The notes under the pieces were generated by a model. The model saw nothing but the letters and a program-made list of their open reading frames with translations. It ran no database searches and was not told the origin of the DNA. The translations under genes were made by a program, and so were the position numbers. A stretch of 64,000 nucleotides of DNA, taken from the NCBI RefSeq assembly GCF_000247695.1, contig NW_004624801.1, positions 4,060,827 to 4,124,826 of the forward strand. Direction: 5' to 3'. Below, in pieces: positions 22,001 through 32,314 of the stretch. The DNA is from Heterocephalus glaber. Its lineage: Eukaryota; Chordata; Mammalia; Rodentia; Bathyergidae. Each line of letters starts with the position of its first letter. Within the stretch, counting starts at the first letter, position 1.

Positions 22001-24180
22001 AGGCTGGGACTACTTTTCAGATAGATGCTAGGGGCGAAACTAGTAAGGCAGGCAAGGGTTGTTTCTTACCCTCTAGACTCCCTGAGACCACGTCTCAAGG
22101 ACTCACCTCCCCAGTCTCTTCTGTTGGCCTTCACCTTTGCAAGGGACACCTATGGGCCAAGTTCCAGGGAGCCTGAGGCTGCCATGCTCTGCCCCAAAGC
22201 CCACCAGCAGGATGTGAAGGAAGACCCTTACACAAAGAGGTCAGAAAGCTTCTCCCTTGATCTTCTGAGCTGCAAAGAGACAACTGAGAGCCCCCGAGCT
22301 TGTCTGGCATGGAGAGGCAAGGAGAAGAGAGAGAGGAGGTGAGAACCAAAGAAAGCAGACACCCCAGCTGGTGGCCTCTGCAACATGAGCATCAGGTCAT
22401 GAAATGCAATTAGGGCTGCGTCCCCCTCCCTCTGCAGTTCCCTGTGACTTGGCAGACTCCTTGGAGGATGTTCCAAGCTGCATTAGTTTAGCATCCTGTG
22501 ACCTTGAGTGTCCACTACTGCACACACATCCCACTGGCTGCCTTCCATCTGGGCTGGGACAGGTGGAGGCTAGCATCTGGGTCTTCATCACTTTTCTGAA
22601 GACCAGGTTCTTGGCTGAACCAGTAGCCTGAGTCCCGATCCCTACCCCAGGCTGCATGTTGTTCGTGTGAATTGAGCTGCTGAGACCTCCTCTGCCTCTG
22701 AGCCTGTGGTTCCAGGATGGCCTATATGTCACCCCTATGCACCCACACAGAGTGGACTCAGCCACACAGGAAAGGACAACCAGATCTGCTTGTCTGAGAG
22801 CCTGTTAGTGAGTAAGTGAAAAAGTGAATGAATGAATACACAGCCTGTTAGGAGAATTCCCTTCTCCTTCATTTTCCTCTTTCTGTTTCCTCCTAAGAGT
22901 TTTATCTCCTCGCCTCTGCTCACCTGCCCAGGTGCTGCTCATTACCTCCCCCTCTACTGAGCAGTGCCTGCTGCTCTGGAGAACATGCTCCAGGATTCTC
23001 TTTGCTTTTTCTCTTCCCCTCCTGTTCTTTTCTTTCCCTTGGATCCAATCAGAAGAGTAATCAGGATGAGGATGGTGGAGGGACAGGTGAGTTCCTCCCT
23101 CTGCACCCCATGCTCTCCCTGCCGAGTTGGACAGAAGGAGCCCTAGGCCTGCCTTCTCATCTGTGTATGCCCCCAGTTCCCTGCTCAGGATCCAGGCTGT
23201 GTGCTGAGGATCTCCTCGCCCACCAGATCCCTGGGGGTTCCCTGTGCATCCCACCACTCCAAGTGATTCTGATCCACCTGAAATGTATAATAGAAGACAA
23301 CAAGCCCTTCCCCAAATGGTCAGATTCAACCCCAGGTACTGTGTTGGGCAATCTCAGCTAGACCCAGGAGAGGCAGAAGAGGAGGAATGGAGAAGAAGGA
23401 ATCTTTTTTCTCTTCCTCCCAAAAGTTTTGTGCCCACTTGGCTTCCTCAAAACAGCCCTCCTGGAGGTACTACCCTTCAGATGCCTCCTCTCTCTCCCTC
23501 CACCCTCCTTCTGACAGAGAAACCTACTTTAGGTTAACCCTAGAAAGGAGCAGGTAAGAAATTTACACTTGACTGTGAATTATTCAACAATAGCCTGCTA
23601 CTGATGCTGATGCTTTAGGCCCTTGAAAGGCAAATGGCTTCCACCCTCCATATCCAGTCCGGTCCTGGCTGCCTGGAGCACGGTAGACAGGTCTTGTGCA
23701 GCCACCTCTGGGCTGGGTGAGAAAAGTGCTCTGATCCATTGGTGATGTCTGCTATGGACTCAAATAGGGAAAAGCCAATTTTCTCAGTATTTGACAATCT
23801 GGATTTAATTCAAAAGGACTTAAGTAGTGGCACGTTAGAACTGTGGAAAATGGGCTCTTTTTGAGCCCAGCTCTAATTAAATCAGTGGGGTGAGCCAAGC
23901 CTGGCTTAGTCAATTTTGCCTGCTTCTCCCATCCTCCACCCCCCATAATTGGCTAAGCTGAAGTGTCAAAGAGAAGGATGCACAACCATAGTGAGCTGGT
24001 TCCCAAAGCTGGGGGAAGGCACACTGGAAAGATGGATAATGCTGGACCAGGCAGAGTTGAGTTCTCACTGGACCAGAGAGTGGTATGGATGAGTGGCCTT
24101 GGAGGAAGAAAAACAATGTTCCCTTCTCCTTTCAAGGTCAGCTCTGGGTGAAACATGTCTCTGATTCAGTTCCCCCAGCT
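19059..24180. other. long unassigned intergenic stretch
   Basis: Five kilobases with no confidently recognised transposon or exon. Local features are an AT-rich patch at 19860-19985, a purine-rich/G-run stretch near 20030-20047, and an imperfect atgcat/gcacac stretch at 21845-21915. Frames up to 174 codons (22805-23329 minus) overlap others and contain no domain. Confidence 0.45.
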
Positions 24181-24182
24181 GG

Positions 24183-24387
24183 AGTAGTGGTTCTCATATG
24201 AGCCGACATAGGGCATCACATAAGGAAACTTTAAAATACAGATGCCTGGGCCCTGCCACAGAGATGCTGCTTAATTGGCTTGGGGTAGAGCCTGTCGATG
24301 GGGATACTATAAAACTTTCCCAGTGATTCTAGTGCACAGCCAAGGTTGAGGCCATAGGGCTGAATGAAAGAAGCTTTGAGAAATGAT
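24183..24387 (+). mobile_element. MER5-type hAT element 1
   Basis: Starts 'agtggttctcatatgag', continues 'acagatgcctgggccctgcc', 'ttggggtagagcctg' and 'cccagtgattctagtgcaca', and ends 'ctttgagaaatg', all MER5 landmarks. Confidence 0.7.
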
Positions 24388-24392
24388 TAGGA

Positions 24393-24560
24393 CCAGTGCA
24401 TCTTGAACTGTAATAAACATTCAAATTGCACTACCTAGGGGTCTTATTAAAGTGCAAATTGAGAATAGGCCTGGGGTGGGACCCAAGAGGGTTCATCTCT
24501 TTACAGGCTCCCAGTGACATCGATGAGGTTGGCCCCAGGACCCCATTTTGAGTAGGAAGG
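24393..24560 (+). mobile_element. MER5-type hAT element 2
   Basis: Same orientation as element 1 by its landmarks 'accagtgcatcttgaactgt', 'gtcttattaaagtgcaaatt', 'ggcctggggtgggaccca' and 'ggctcccagtgaca'. More diverged. Confidence 0.5.
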
Positions 24561-24564
24561 ATTT

Positions 24565-24705
24565 AGGCTCATGTTTCTCAAAGTGTAGTCCCTGGACCAA
24601 CTGCATCAGTAGTCTCCAGGAACATGACAGGAATGCAAGGTCTTGTGTTCTGCACCAGACCTTCTGAGTCAGTGACTCTGGGATGGGGCCTGGAGCCACG
24701 CTCAC
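24565..24705 (-). mobile_element. MER5-type hAT element 3
   Basis: Opposite orientation: 'gtttctcaaagtgtagtccc', 'tggaccaactgcatcagtag', 'aggaatgcaaggt', 'cttctgagtcagtgactctg', 'ggatggggcctgga'. Confidence 0.65.
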
Positions 24706-24959
24706 GTGTGGGAGCAGAGACCACTGAGAGAGTGGAGTCCCCTGTCCCCAGGACACACCTTCCCTCGCCTGCAGGATACTTTTAAAAGAGCCCTCTTGGA
24801 CGCAGCTCCCTTCCTGGTCCAGCCAAGTGAGTGTTTTGGGGGGTGAGAACAAATGTGGAGGAACTAATGAGTCCATATGTCAATTGCTGGCAGGGCATAA
24901 ATACAGGAAATACACGAATGTCTAGTTTTCAGACCCCAAGGGAGAAAGAAAAAACACCT

Positions 24960-25235
24960 GAAACACACCAGCAATGCGGAGATGAAATTCAATTCCAAAC
25001 TAAAAATACTCATTATTTATCATTATCTAGAAGGAGATTGGGAGAAGGCCATTAGTGAGTATTTTCTGGCTGGTGTGGTTCTCAATAGCAAGAGCAGTGA
25101 GCCAGAAGGGCTGTTGTCCTACATTTCCTTTTGTTGCAGTTACGAGGCAACAACTTCAATGCACAAAAGCCCCCGCATAACTTCCTCCCACCGGAAATGA
25201 TTTTCCATTATCTGGAGACTGGTGGGGAGGGCATC
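24960..25235. promoter_or_regulatory. candidate conserved non-coding element D
   Basis: An AT-rich, repeat-free block with 'attccaaactaaaaatac', 'cattatttatcattatctag', 'ccattagtgagtattttctg', 'caacaacttcaatgcacaaa' and 'aatgattttccattatct'. It is flanked by GC-rich DNA. Function is inferred from composition only. Confidence 0.35.
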
Positions 25236-25880
25236 AGGCTCGGGAGGTGCCAGCTTTCTAAGGGGCATGCCGGGCTCTATTTCTCAAGAGAAGAACTTGA
25301 ACCTGGCAGTGTCATTGCAGACAGATGTCCCTGGAATTGGGGCCTCAGGTTGGGGGTAGAGCACACCCTCGTTATTGTTGCAGAACATCCACATCCCAGC
25401 AATGCCCAGCTAACAGGGGCTTAGGCTTGGCAGGGAGGCACAGGGGTCCCCGTGGTGACCCTGGCTGCCCCCACTGTCCCTTTTTGGGAGGCAAGGAAGC
25501 TTTGCAGAAGAAAATGGGCAAGTTTCCCTGGAGCCCATGCAGCCAGGTGGAGCTGAGTCTGAATCAACCTTGGAAAGCTGGGGAAGAGGCCTGGAGAGAA
25601 GTCCAGTTCTGTGTACAGAAGAAGAAGGCTAAGCCTTAATAGGGAGAGACTGGGCCAGAGAGGGGAGCCCAGCAGTCAGCAGGGGATGCTTCTACCCTCA
25701 AAGAACCTGATGGCAATTTCCATGAGGGACAGTACATCTGGAAAGGGGGGGCGGGGGGGTATGTATTTCCCTAAAGTATCTTATGAGGGATTAGAGGGAT
25801 CCAGTGGTTGACATTTTTCTTCCCTCCTCCTGTCCCTGAGTCCCACTATGCAGAAGGTCAGAAAGAATGGCTTGTCTTTG
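25236..25880. other. unassigned sequence with a poly-G tract
   Basis: A run of G-rich sequence (ggggggg c ggggggg) lies at about 25745-25759. Nothing else was recognised. Confidence 0.45.
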
Positions 25881-25884
25881 AACC

Positions 25885-26060
25885 AGAGACTAAAATAGCA
25901 GGTTTTGAGCAGGAATTCAAATCAAAATGGATTCAAATCCAGCTCCTCTACATTCCTGTGTGGTTTGGAGCAAGTCACATAGCCACTGTCCGCCTCATTT
26001 TCTTATCTGTCAAATGAGGAGAATGACAGTAGCTTCCACACAGGGTTTGTAGAGTGCTGA
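25885..26060 (+). mobile_element. MIR SINE
   Basis: Sense MIR order: 'tggattcaaatccagctcct', 'ttggagcaagtcacatagcc', 'ctcattttcttatctgtcaa', 'atgaggagaatgacagtag'. Confidence 0.7.
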
Positions 26061-26130
26061 GGGGGTCCGGGGGACAGGAGGGCACTGACACATGAATGCT
26101 GAACTGCCTGTGTGCAGCCCTCCCAGCTCC

Positions 26131-26162
26131 GGCAGTGCCAAGATTCCCCTAGGGGGCGCCTC
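26131..26162 (+). promoter_or_regulatory. candidate CTCF binding site with upstream motif
   Basis: The core cccctagggggcgcc (26146-26160) fits the CTCF consensus around its invariant AGGGGGCGC. The word ggcagtgcc (26131-26139), six bases upstream of the core, resembles the known CTCF upstream motif (TGCANTNCC) at the expected spacing. Occupancy cannot be judged from sequence. Confidence 0.55.
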
Positions 26163-26874
26163 TCTTTCCTTTCCGGGTCCTTATGGAGGGAGAAGGAAAA
26201 TGGAGAACGGGAGGGCAAGGGAAGTGTGAAAGCCCTGGGAGAGGCTGGTGTGGGAGTCCCAGGACAAGTGACTCTCAGGACACTGGTGGCCACCTCCCTC
26301 CTGATAAAAGGACAAATGATTGAAACTGGTTCCCAGATCCTGGGCACGAACTTTTACCGGTGGGGAAGCCCTGTCCTGGCTGGGCCGGTGCACATCTGCT
26401 GGCCAGAGAGGTCACTGAGTGCAAAAGCACTAAGTCAAGAACCCGGGGCTTAGGTTTGCCAGTCACTTTGCCAGTTCCTGTCCAGACCACTTCCTCCCTT
26501 CTGCATCCTTGGCCAATGCCCTGAAGCAGGGCCATGGGCCAGGACTGGAGACACTGTGACACTCACCCCCCACAGCCATCTTGTTGAGCTGCCACAGATG
26601 CGCAAGCCCACCCATCAGGAGGGACAGAAAGCACAGTAAGTCCTGGGTAGTGAGGACTCCTGGTACCCACAGCTGCTGTGACCTGGACATTGCATCCCAG
26701 GCTCCAGGATGTCAACTATATTTCTCTGCCCATGCTTTCCATGACGCCTAGCTGTCTGGCAAGCTCCAGTTTCCCACGAGGTTTCTGCCTTCCTATGGCC
26801 TTGTTCATCCATAAACCCGATTACGTGAAATAGGCCAAGTGAGCCTCTGGGCCGAGCAACCTAAGCACCTCTGA

Positions 26875-27015
26875 TCGGCTGTAGGTCAATTCCTTAAAAT
26901 GGCATGATGAAGACAAAATGAAAACCAGTCAACAAAAACCAGAGAATTGAAGAGAGAATAAATCCAGCAAATGGACCATTATAAGCACTAGCCAACGTCA
27001 TTTGAAGAAATGACC
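26875..27015. promoter_or_regulatory. candidate conserved non-coding element E
   Basis: An A-rich repeat-free block ('ccttaaaatggcatgatgaa', 'gaaaaccagtcaacaaaaac', 'aaatccagcaaatggaccat', 'gtcatttgaagaaatgacct') between GC-rich flanks. The inverted pair gtcatttgaagaaatgac (26998-27015) forms a near-perfect palindrome around ttgaa. Confidence 0.3.
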
Positions 27016-27074
27016 TTCAGGAAATTAGGCTCCGCCACTCAGGCCCACTGAGTCTCAGGGTGCCTCTGGCCCTG

Positions 27075-27108
27075 GCCGGGGGCAGGGGGCAGGGGGCAGG
27101 GGGTGTCC
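27075..27108 (+). repeat. (GGGGGCA)n tract, G-quadruplex-prone
   Basis: Four G5 runs separated by single CA spacers on the plus strand, directly after 'ctggcc'. Confidence 0.9.
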
Positions 27109-27288
27109 TACACCAGGGGCCATGGGCAGGTGGAGCTGCTGGGCTCTTCCCACTGGCATTCTGGAAGGTGTAGATGCCCACACCACCACCTGCTGTCCTC
27201 CCACTGGATCCTTAATGCTAATTTCCCAGCAACTTCCTCATTCCAGCTGCAGATTACACCCAACCTCATAGTCATTGAAGAAATTCCC

Positions 27289-27306
27289 GGAATATTCTGG
27301 AACTTC
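27289..27306. promoter_or_regulatory. heat-shock-element-like site
   Basis: Contains gGAAtaTTCtgGAAcTTC: three perfectly phased alternating nGAAn pentamers (27290-27302) and a fourth TTC at 27304-27306 out of phase by one base. This is the binding pattern of HSF family factors. A second attcccgg half lies just upstream. Confidence 0.45.
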
Positions 27307-27600
27307 AAAGAATGCATGGGGAGAAGCTATGCCTGGGGGGTGGAGGGGGTGTTTAAACCGCCCCCAACAGCCACCAGCTGTATGGTGACGTCTCCTCACC
27401 CCAGCGACAGCCCCAGGAGAAGCTCCTGCCGTTACCTGCACTACCCTTCCTGCTGGGACACCTGGCTCTGTTGGGGATGCTGGGTGGAGTAGAAGGTGCC
27501 AGAGCTAAATGGGCCTCTGTCCAGCAGCAGCTGTCCCTTTCTGTGAGATGACAGCTTTGTCCTGTGAATTATGTTCTTTTTCTAAGTGGTCCTTCAGTGC

Positions 27601-27964
27601 TGTGTTAGTCAGCTTTGCATTTTTAATAACAGAACACTTGAGATAATTAACTTAAAAAGACAAAAGGAGTATTTGGCTTACAACTTGGGAAGACCCAGTC
27701 CATGACCAAGTGGGCCCCTTTGCTTTGGTCTGTGCTGGGGCAGTACATCATGACGGGAGAGTGTGGTACAGCAAAACTGTACCTCAGGAACCAGGGAAAA
27801 AAGAGAGGACAAGGAAGGGTCCAGCTTTCCATAATCCCCTTGGAGAGCACAGCCCCACTACCTAGAGACCTCCCCCTCCCCACTGGAGGTTCCACCACTT
27901 CCCAACAGCGCCACCTTGGGGACCAAGCCCCCAGGACGGCACCCTTTGGAGCTAAACTATAGCA
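27601..27964 (+). mobile_element. ERVL-type LTR
   Basis: Begins 'tgtgttagtcagctttgc', with 'aacttaaaaagacaaaagga', 'cagtccatgaccaagtgggc', 'cagtacatcatgacggg', 'ccaccacttcccaacagcgc' and 'ttggggaccaagccc', ending near 'actatagca'. The order matches a class of mammalian ERVL/MT2-like LTRs. Target duplication is not evident. Confidence 0.6.
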
Positions 27965-30900
27965 GGCTCAGTCCTTCACCATTAGTCCTGAGACACCTCA
28001 ACCTCTAGCTTGGTGTCCCTAACCAACCAGTAGTGGCTTATTGGAAGCTGGCAATTCACTTCTGCTTTCCTGAGCTCTGTCTTTGAGGAACTGGAGGCTG
28101 CAAAGGTCTAGGAATGCCTTCAGAATCAGACAGAAGATCCAGCCAAGCCAACATGGTGACTACCTTCCTGCTCCCACCTCATCGTGGGAGCTCTTGACCA
28201 AAGGCATGGGCACTGCCCTGTGGCACAGCAACAGCACATCTCTGGCCTTTTCCGCCTTGCTCCCTGCTCTCAGGAGAAGACACCACAACCTTTTTGACGT
28301 TCTCTCCTCTTCAGGCCAGGCACTCTTTTGTTTTACCCCTCTAGCTGCTGTTCCTTGCTGTCTTTTCAAAAAGTAACTTTAAATATCACAAAATTCACCA
28401 CTTTAAGCCCACAATTCAATGAATTTTAATAAATATGGCATCAAAAGTGCCACTATGCTGGTGATCCCCTGGCTCTGCCTTTCAGCTAAGTGCTGGTCTC
28501 CCCTGATGCCCTCTCTGGGCCTGAGAAGACATGGTTGGCCCAAGCTTTTCAGCTGAGAATCAGAGCCCTCAAATTCAGAATGTCACAAATTTCACTCCTC
28601 CACTTGGCTCCCTCTGTTCATCCCTTCCCTGGTAGATGGCCTAACAGCCCCCCATACACACCACGGTGCCCAAGCTGGATATCACCAAGCCATGGCCACC
28701 ACCATCACTCTGAGCTAGACCCAGCTGCACCACCTGACCTTTCTTCCCACTTCCTGCCACCCACCCCCCAGCTCCAGGTAGCATCGAAGACTCACACCTG
28801 GTCATGCCTTGGCTGGCTGAAAATGATCCCAAAGCCCCAGTGATTTGAGATAATGTCCCATCCCCTCCCAGATGCTTTGCTCAGGTCCCTTAACTGCTTT
28901 GAAATGTGATTATTGTGGCTGTCACAGAACCACCTGGCCAGGTCAAGAGAGAAAAGACTCTGGAAGGAGTCAGAGGAGCCACTGGTTCTCCTGTCGCTTC
29001 TCATGTCCCAGCTGGTCTGTGAAGTCTAACTCTGAGTTGGTTGAACTGGCTGCTGGCTTGGGCCTGGACTGGTCCAACTGGCCCTCTGGGACCAGGACCT
29101 CACTGTATTCCACTTAACTCATCTGTACCTTGGGACAAGGAGGCAGGTTTCCTTCCCATTCTTGCACTGAGAGACAGAGAAAAAGAGAGAGAGAGAAGGA
29201 GAGGAGCAGCTGGCTTTGCATCTCCAATGAGTTAAAAAAAAAAAAAAAAGAAAGAAAGAAAGAAAAGGCAATTCCATCTATTTACAAAATAGGATTACAG
29301 TTTTGTAGAATACTGCTGGGCCTGGGGGGAAACTTTGAAAACACATTCATTTTGTCTCATCCTTATCAGAGCCGCCTGCTCTCCCTTCCCCCCACACTGG
29401 CTGTCTTGATTACTCAGACATATCTGTCCCCAGCCCTTGGAAGGCTTGCTGATGCTCTCTGGCCATGTCCAGGCAGAGTCCTGGCCAGGAGGCCCACATT
29501 ATTGGTCAACTGAGTAGCCTCTGGAGAGACAGAGACAGAGATACCGGCAGCACCTTCCAAATAGCAGAGTTGCCAGCCAGTGTGGCCCCTCCCGAGACCT
29601 TCACGGAGCACCAGACCTTGCAAGGGAGGAAGAATTGATCTCTCTCCAAGACCCTATTTGTTGACAGAGAAAAAGACAAGCAATAAAAAAAAAAAAAAAG
29701 CAAGGGTAAAAGAATCAAGTTATTGTGAGCGGTGTTTGGGCGCCTAGAATAATAAACATGTGGGCAAATTGCAGTCTCACTGTAGAAGATTAATCCTGAT
29801 GCAAAGCCTTTCTTCCCTGCACCAAGGGGGAAACATAGTACCCGGGAGGGGAGAACCAGTTCCTGATGTACTTTGTTCATGGCATGAGAGAATCTCAGCC
29901 CACATCTGTCCTTGCCTGCCGCCGATTAACTCTGTCCCTTTCCTACCTCCTACTTCTCTTTGGGGGGCTGCTGGCTTTGTGCAATGAGGTGTGGTCCAGT
30001 TTAGGAAAGGGAGACAGAAGAGGCAGATGGGGCTTGGGGCAGGACCATCACTTTTTAACTCTATTACATTGGGGTCGCTCTCGGGGACTGGCTGAAAGAA
30101 ATCACAGAATGCCAGCGACTTCAGAGAGCATCTATTCCAACCACCTTATTTTACAGAGTAGGAAAATAAATCTCAGAGAGGTTGAGGTCTTACCCAAGGC
30201 TGTTTGGCCATGAGCAGCAGTGCAGCCCATAAAGGAGGTAAATGGACGGAGGGGCCAGTGAGCACCCCTGGGGAGGAGGGAAGCCAGCTCTGCAGCACCT
30301 TGAATTTTGTTGCTTGAGGTCGAATGAAGAACTCTTCAGAGGATAATGGCTCAGTAACTCAGGCGCTAAAGTAATGGGAGCGAGAGGGAAGATCGCCTCC
30401 TGACTCTAAATCTCGGGGGGCAACTGATGGTGGGAAGGAGAGAGAGGTGATGGGGGCTCCGATGTCCCTGAACAAACCCTTGCCCGAAAAGTGCTTGGGA
30501 ACTAATCACATCTAACCGGGGAGAGGTGCCCTTCAGATGGTAAATCTCTCCATTACCAAGGACAGAGCCTTCACTGTGGATTCACTGTCTCTCCCTGGCT
30601 GCGACCGAGGTGCTGGGCAGAAGCCTGGCTTGTTCTCGGACTATGGAGGGGTGCCAGCGTCCTCTCCATCACCGCCTTGGAAATCTACCATGCCATGGGG
30701 GTCACAAGACTCCCATTGTGTGGGGAAGAAAAAAAAGCTGAATACAAGACATTGTGGATTCTGGATGGGATCAATATACATCATGAGACAAAAATGAACC
30801 CAGAATGTAGTGGTCACAAGCCAGTGTGTTGGGCCATGCCTTGCTTCTTCAAGGTGAACTCCATGTGTGTGGACCTGGCAGACTGGGCATATTTCCTCAG

Positions 30901-31095
30901 TGTCCCCCAGTCCCTCCTTCACAGGGACAGCCCACCCAGAAAAGACAGACTCTCAAAAGGCAGCTGATAACTCCTTGGGCCTTTATTCTTAATCCATGGA
31001 GGGCTTCCTAGTGGAAGGAGGTTGTAAGGAAGGGGAGAGAGAGGATTTACACGTAGCTCAGAACTCCAGCAACCCCAATCTTTAAAAGACTGGGC
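27965..31095. other. mostly unassigned intergenic stretch
   Basis: Includes the small L1 fragment listed separately, a purine-rich run with A tract at 29165-29270, an A15-16 run at 29685-29699 and a possible MIR piece at 30095-30205 ('ccaaccaccttattttacag'). No exon-like structure was recognised. Confidence 0.4.
28365..28445 (-). mobile_element. old L1 3' fragment
   Basis: 'aaaattcaccactttaagcc' and 'acaattcaatgaattttaat' are typical antisense L1 3' end phrases. Confidence 0.5.
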
Positions 31096-31097
31096 AC

Positions 31098-31305
31098 TAG
31101 CCATGTTCTGTGGTCAGTACCTGTAATCCCAGATCTCTGGGAAACTGAGGCAGGAGAATCTCATGTTTGAGCTCAGCCTGGACAACTTAGTGAAACTGGA
31201 GACCATGTTTCAATAGAAAATAAAACATGAGGTGAGGATGTAGCTTAGTGTAAAGCCTCTGGGTTCAATCCCCAGTATTACCCCCCACCCCCCACCCCCC
31301 AAAAA
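31098..31305 (+). mobile_element. B1-dID SINE with C-rich tail
   Basis: B1 half 'agtacctgtaatcccagatc' to 'accatgtttcaatagaaaat', ID half 'gatgtagcttagtgtaaagc' and 'gggttcaatccccagtatta'. The tail is a (CCCCCCA)3-like tract at 31281-31303 instead of plain A. Confidence 0.8.
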
Positions 31306-31569
31306 AGAAGTGTAACATTCTCAAAAGACCAAATACTGGATGAAAGTGAAAAATGGTTTATTAAACGTGACATAGAGCTGTGGGATTTGGGCTCCGCAGC
31401 CAGCCTGCTCTACCGGCTCCAGCGATTTCTGAAACGCACTTTTCCTGTCTGTGAGATGGGGACTGACCAGGCCTGCCCAGCCCCACAGATTGTCTCCAGG
31501 ATCTCGTGGGGTGGTAGAAATCAGGGCACTTTTAAGTAGTTAGCTGCTACTCACTGGAAATAAAGTACT

Positions 31570-31770
31570 AATAAAAGTGGACAGGGTCTGCCATCAAGCA
31601 CCACACTAAACATTTTATGTGCTTTATCTCGATGTCTCTCAATTAATCTGGTCATCACAGCCTATGGGCAAGTCTATTACTGCTCCACTTTATGGCTGGT
31701 GAAACTCAGAGGTCCAATAACTGTCCAGCTCTCCAGCTGGTTGACAACAGACGGACCCCAATTCCAAACC
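31570..31770 (-). mobile_element. MIR SINE
   Basis: Reverse-MIR order 'acactaaacattttatgtgc', 'tcacagcctatgggcaagtc', 'ctgctccactttatggctgg'. Confidence 0.55.
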
Positions 31771-31904
31771 AGTGCTCACTCATCCCTTGTTTTCAGAACA
31801 ATTCAGTGAGGTTTGCTGCATTCTAGCAGAGCCTGGGCCATCAGGAAGGAGTCTCAGATGACAGACCACTTCCTGCACTCACAGAATCATCGCCATAGGA
31901 GCAA

Positions 31905-32065
31905 GTGTCATTCACAAAGCATCTACAAGGCCAGGCACTAATCTTAGTCTCAGTTTGTCAGTGAGGAAAACTGCAAATCAGAGAGGTTAGAGGACAAGCC
32001 CAGAGTCACACAGCTAATCTACAGTGGAGTCTGGATTCGAACCCAGGTTGCCCAACCGTGGAGGT
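31905..32065 (-). mobile_element. MIR SINE
   Basis: 'tctacaaggccaggcactaa', 'gtgaggaaaactgcaaatca', 'cccagagtcacacagctaat', 'ctggattcgaacccaggttg', a well-preserved reverse copy. Confidence 0.75.
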
Positions 32066-32114
32066 CTTGATCCTTATCTCAGCTATGCTATTTAGTAAGC
32101 AAAAGGTTTTTATT

Positions 32115-32300
32115 TCAGGGCACTGTGGCACACACCTGTAATTCCAGCTACTAGAGAAGCCGAGGCAGGAAGATTGCAAGTTTTGGTCCAGCCTGGACAG
32201 CACAGTGAGACCCTGTCTTAAAAAAAAAATAAAAAGGGGTTGCAGATATAGCTCACTAACAGACCATTTCTGAGTTCACTTCTCAGTACTGCCAAAAAAA
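32115..32300 (+). mobile_element. B1-dID SINE
   Basis: 'cacctgtaattccagctact' to 'tgagaccctgtcttaaaaaa', then an ID half 'gttgcagatatagctcacta' ending 'acttctcagtactgccaaaa'. Confidence 0.8.
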
Positions 32301-32314
32301 GAAAGAAAAAAAAG

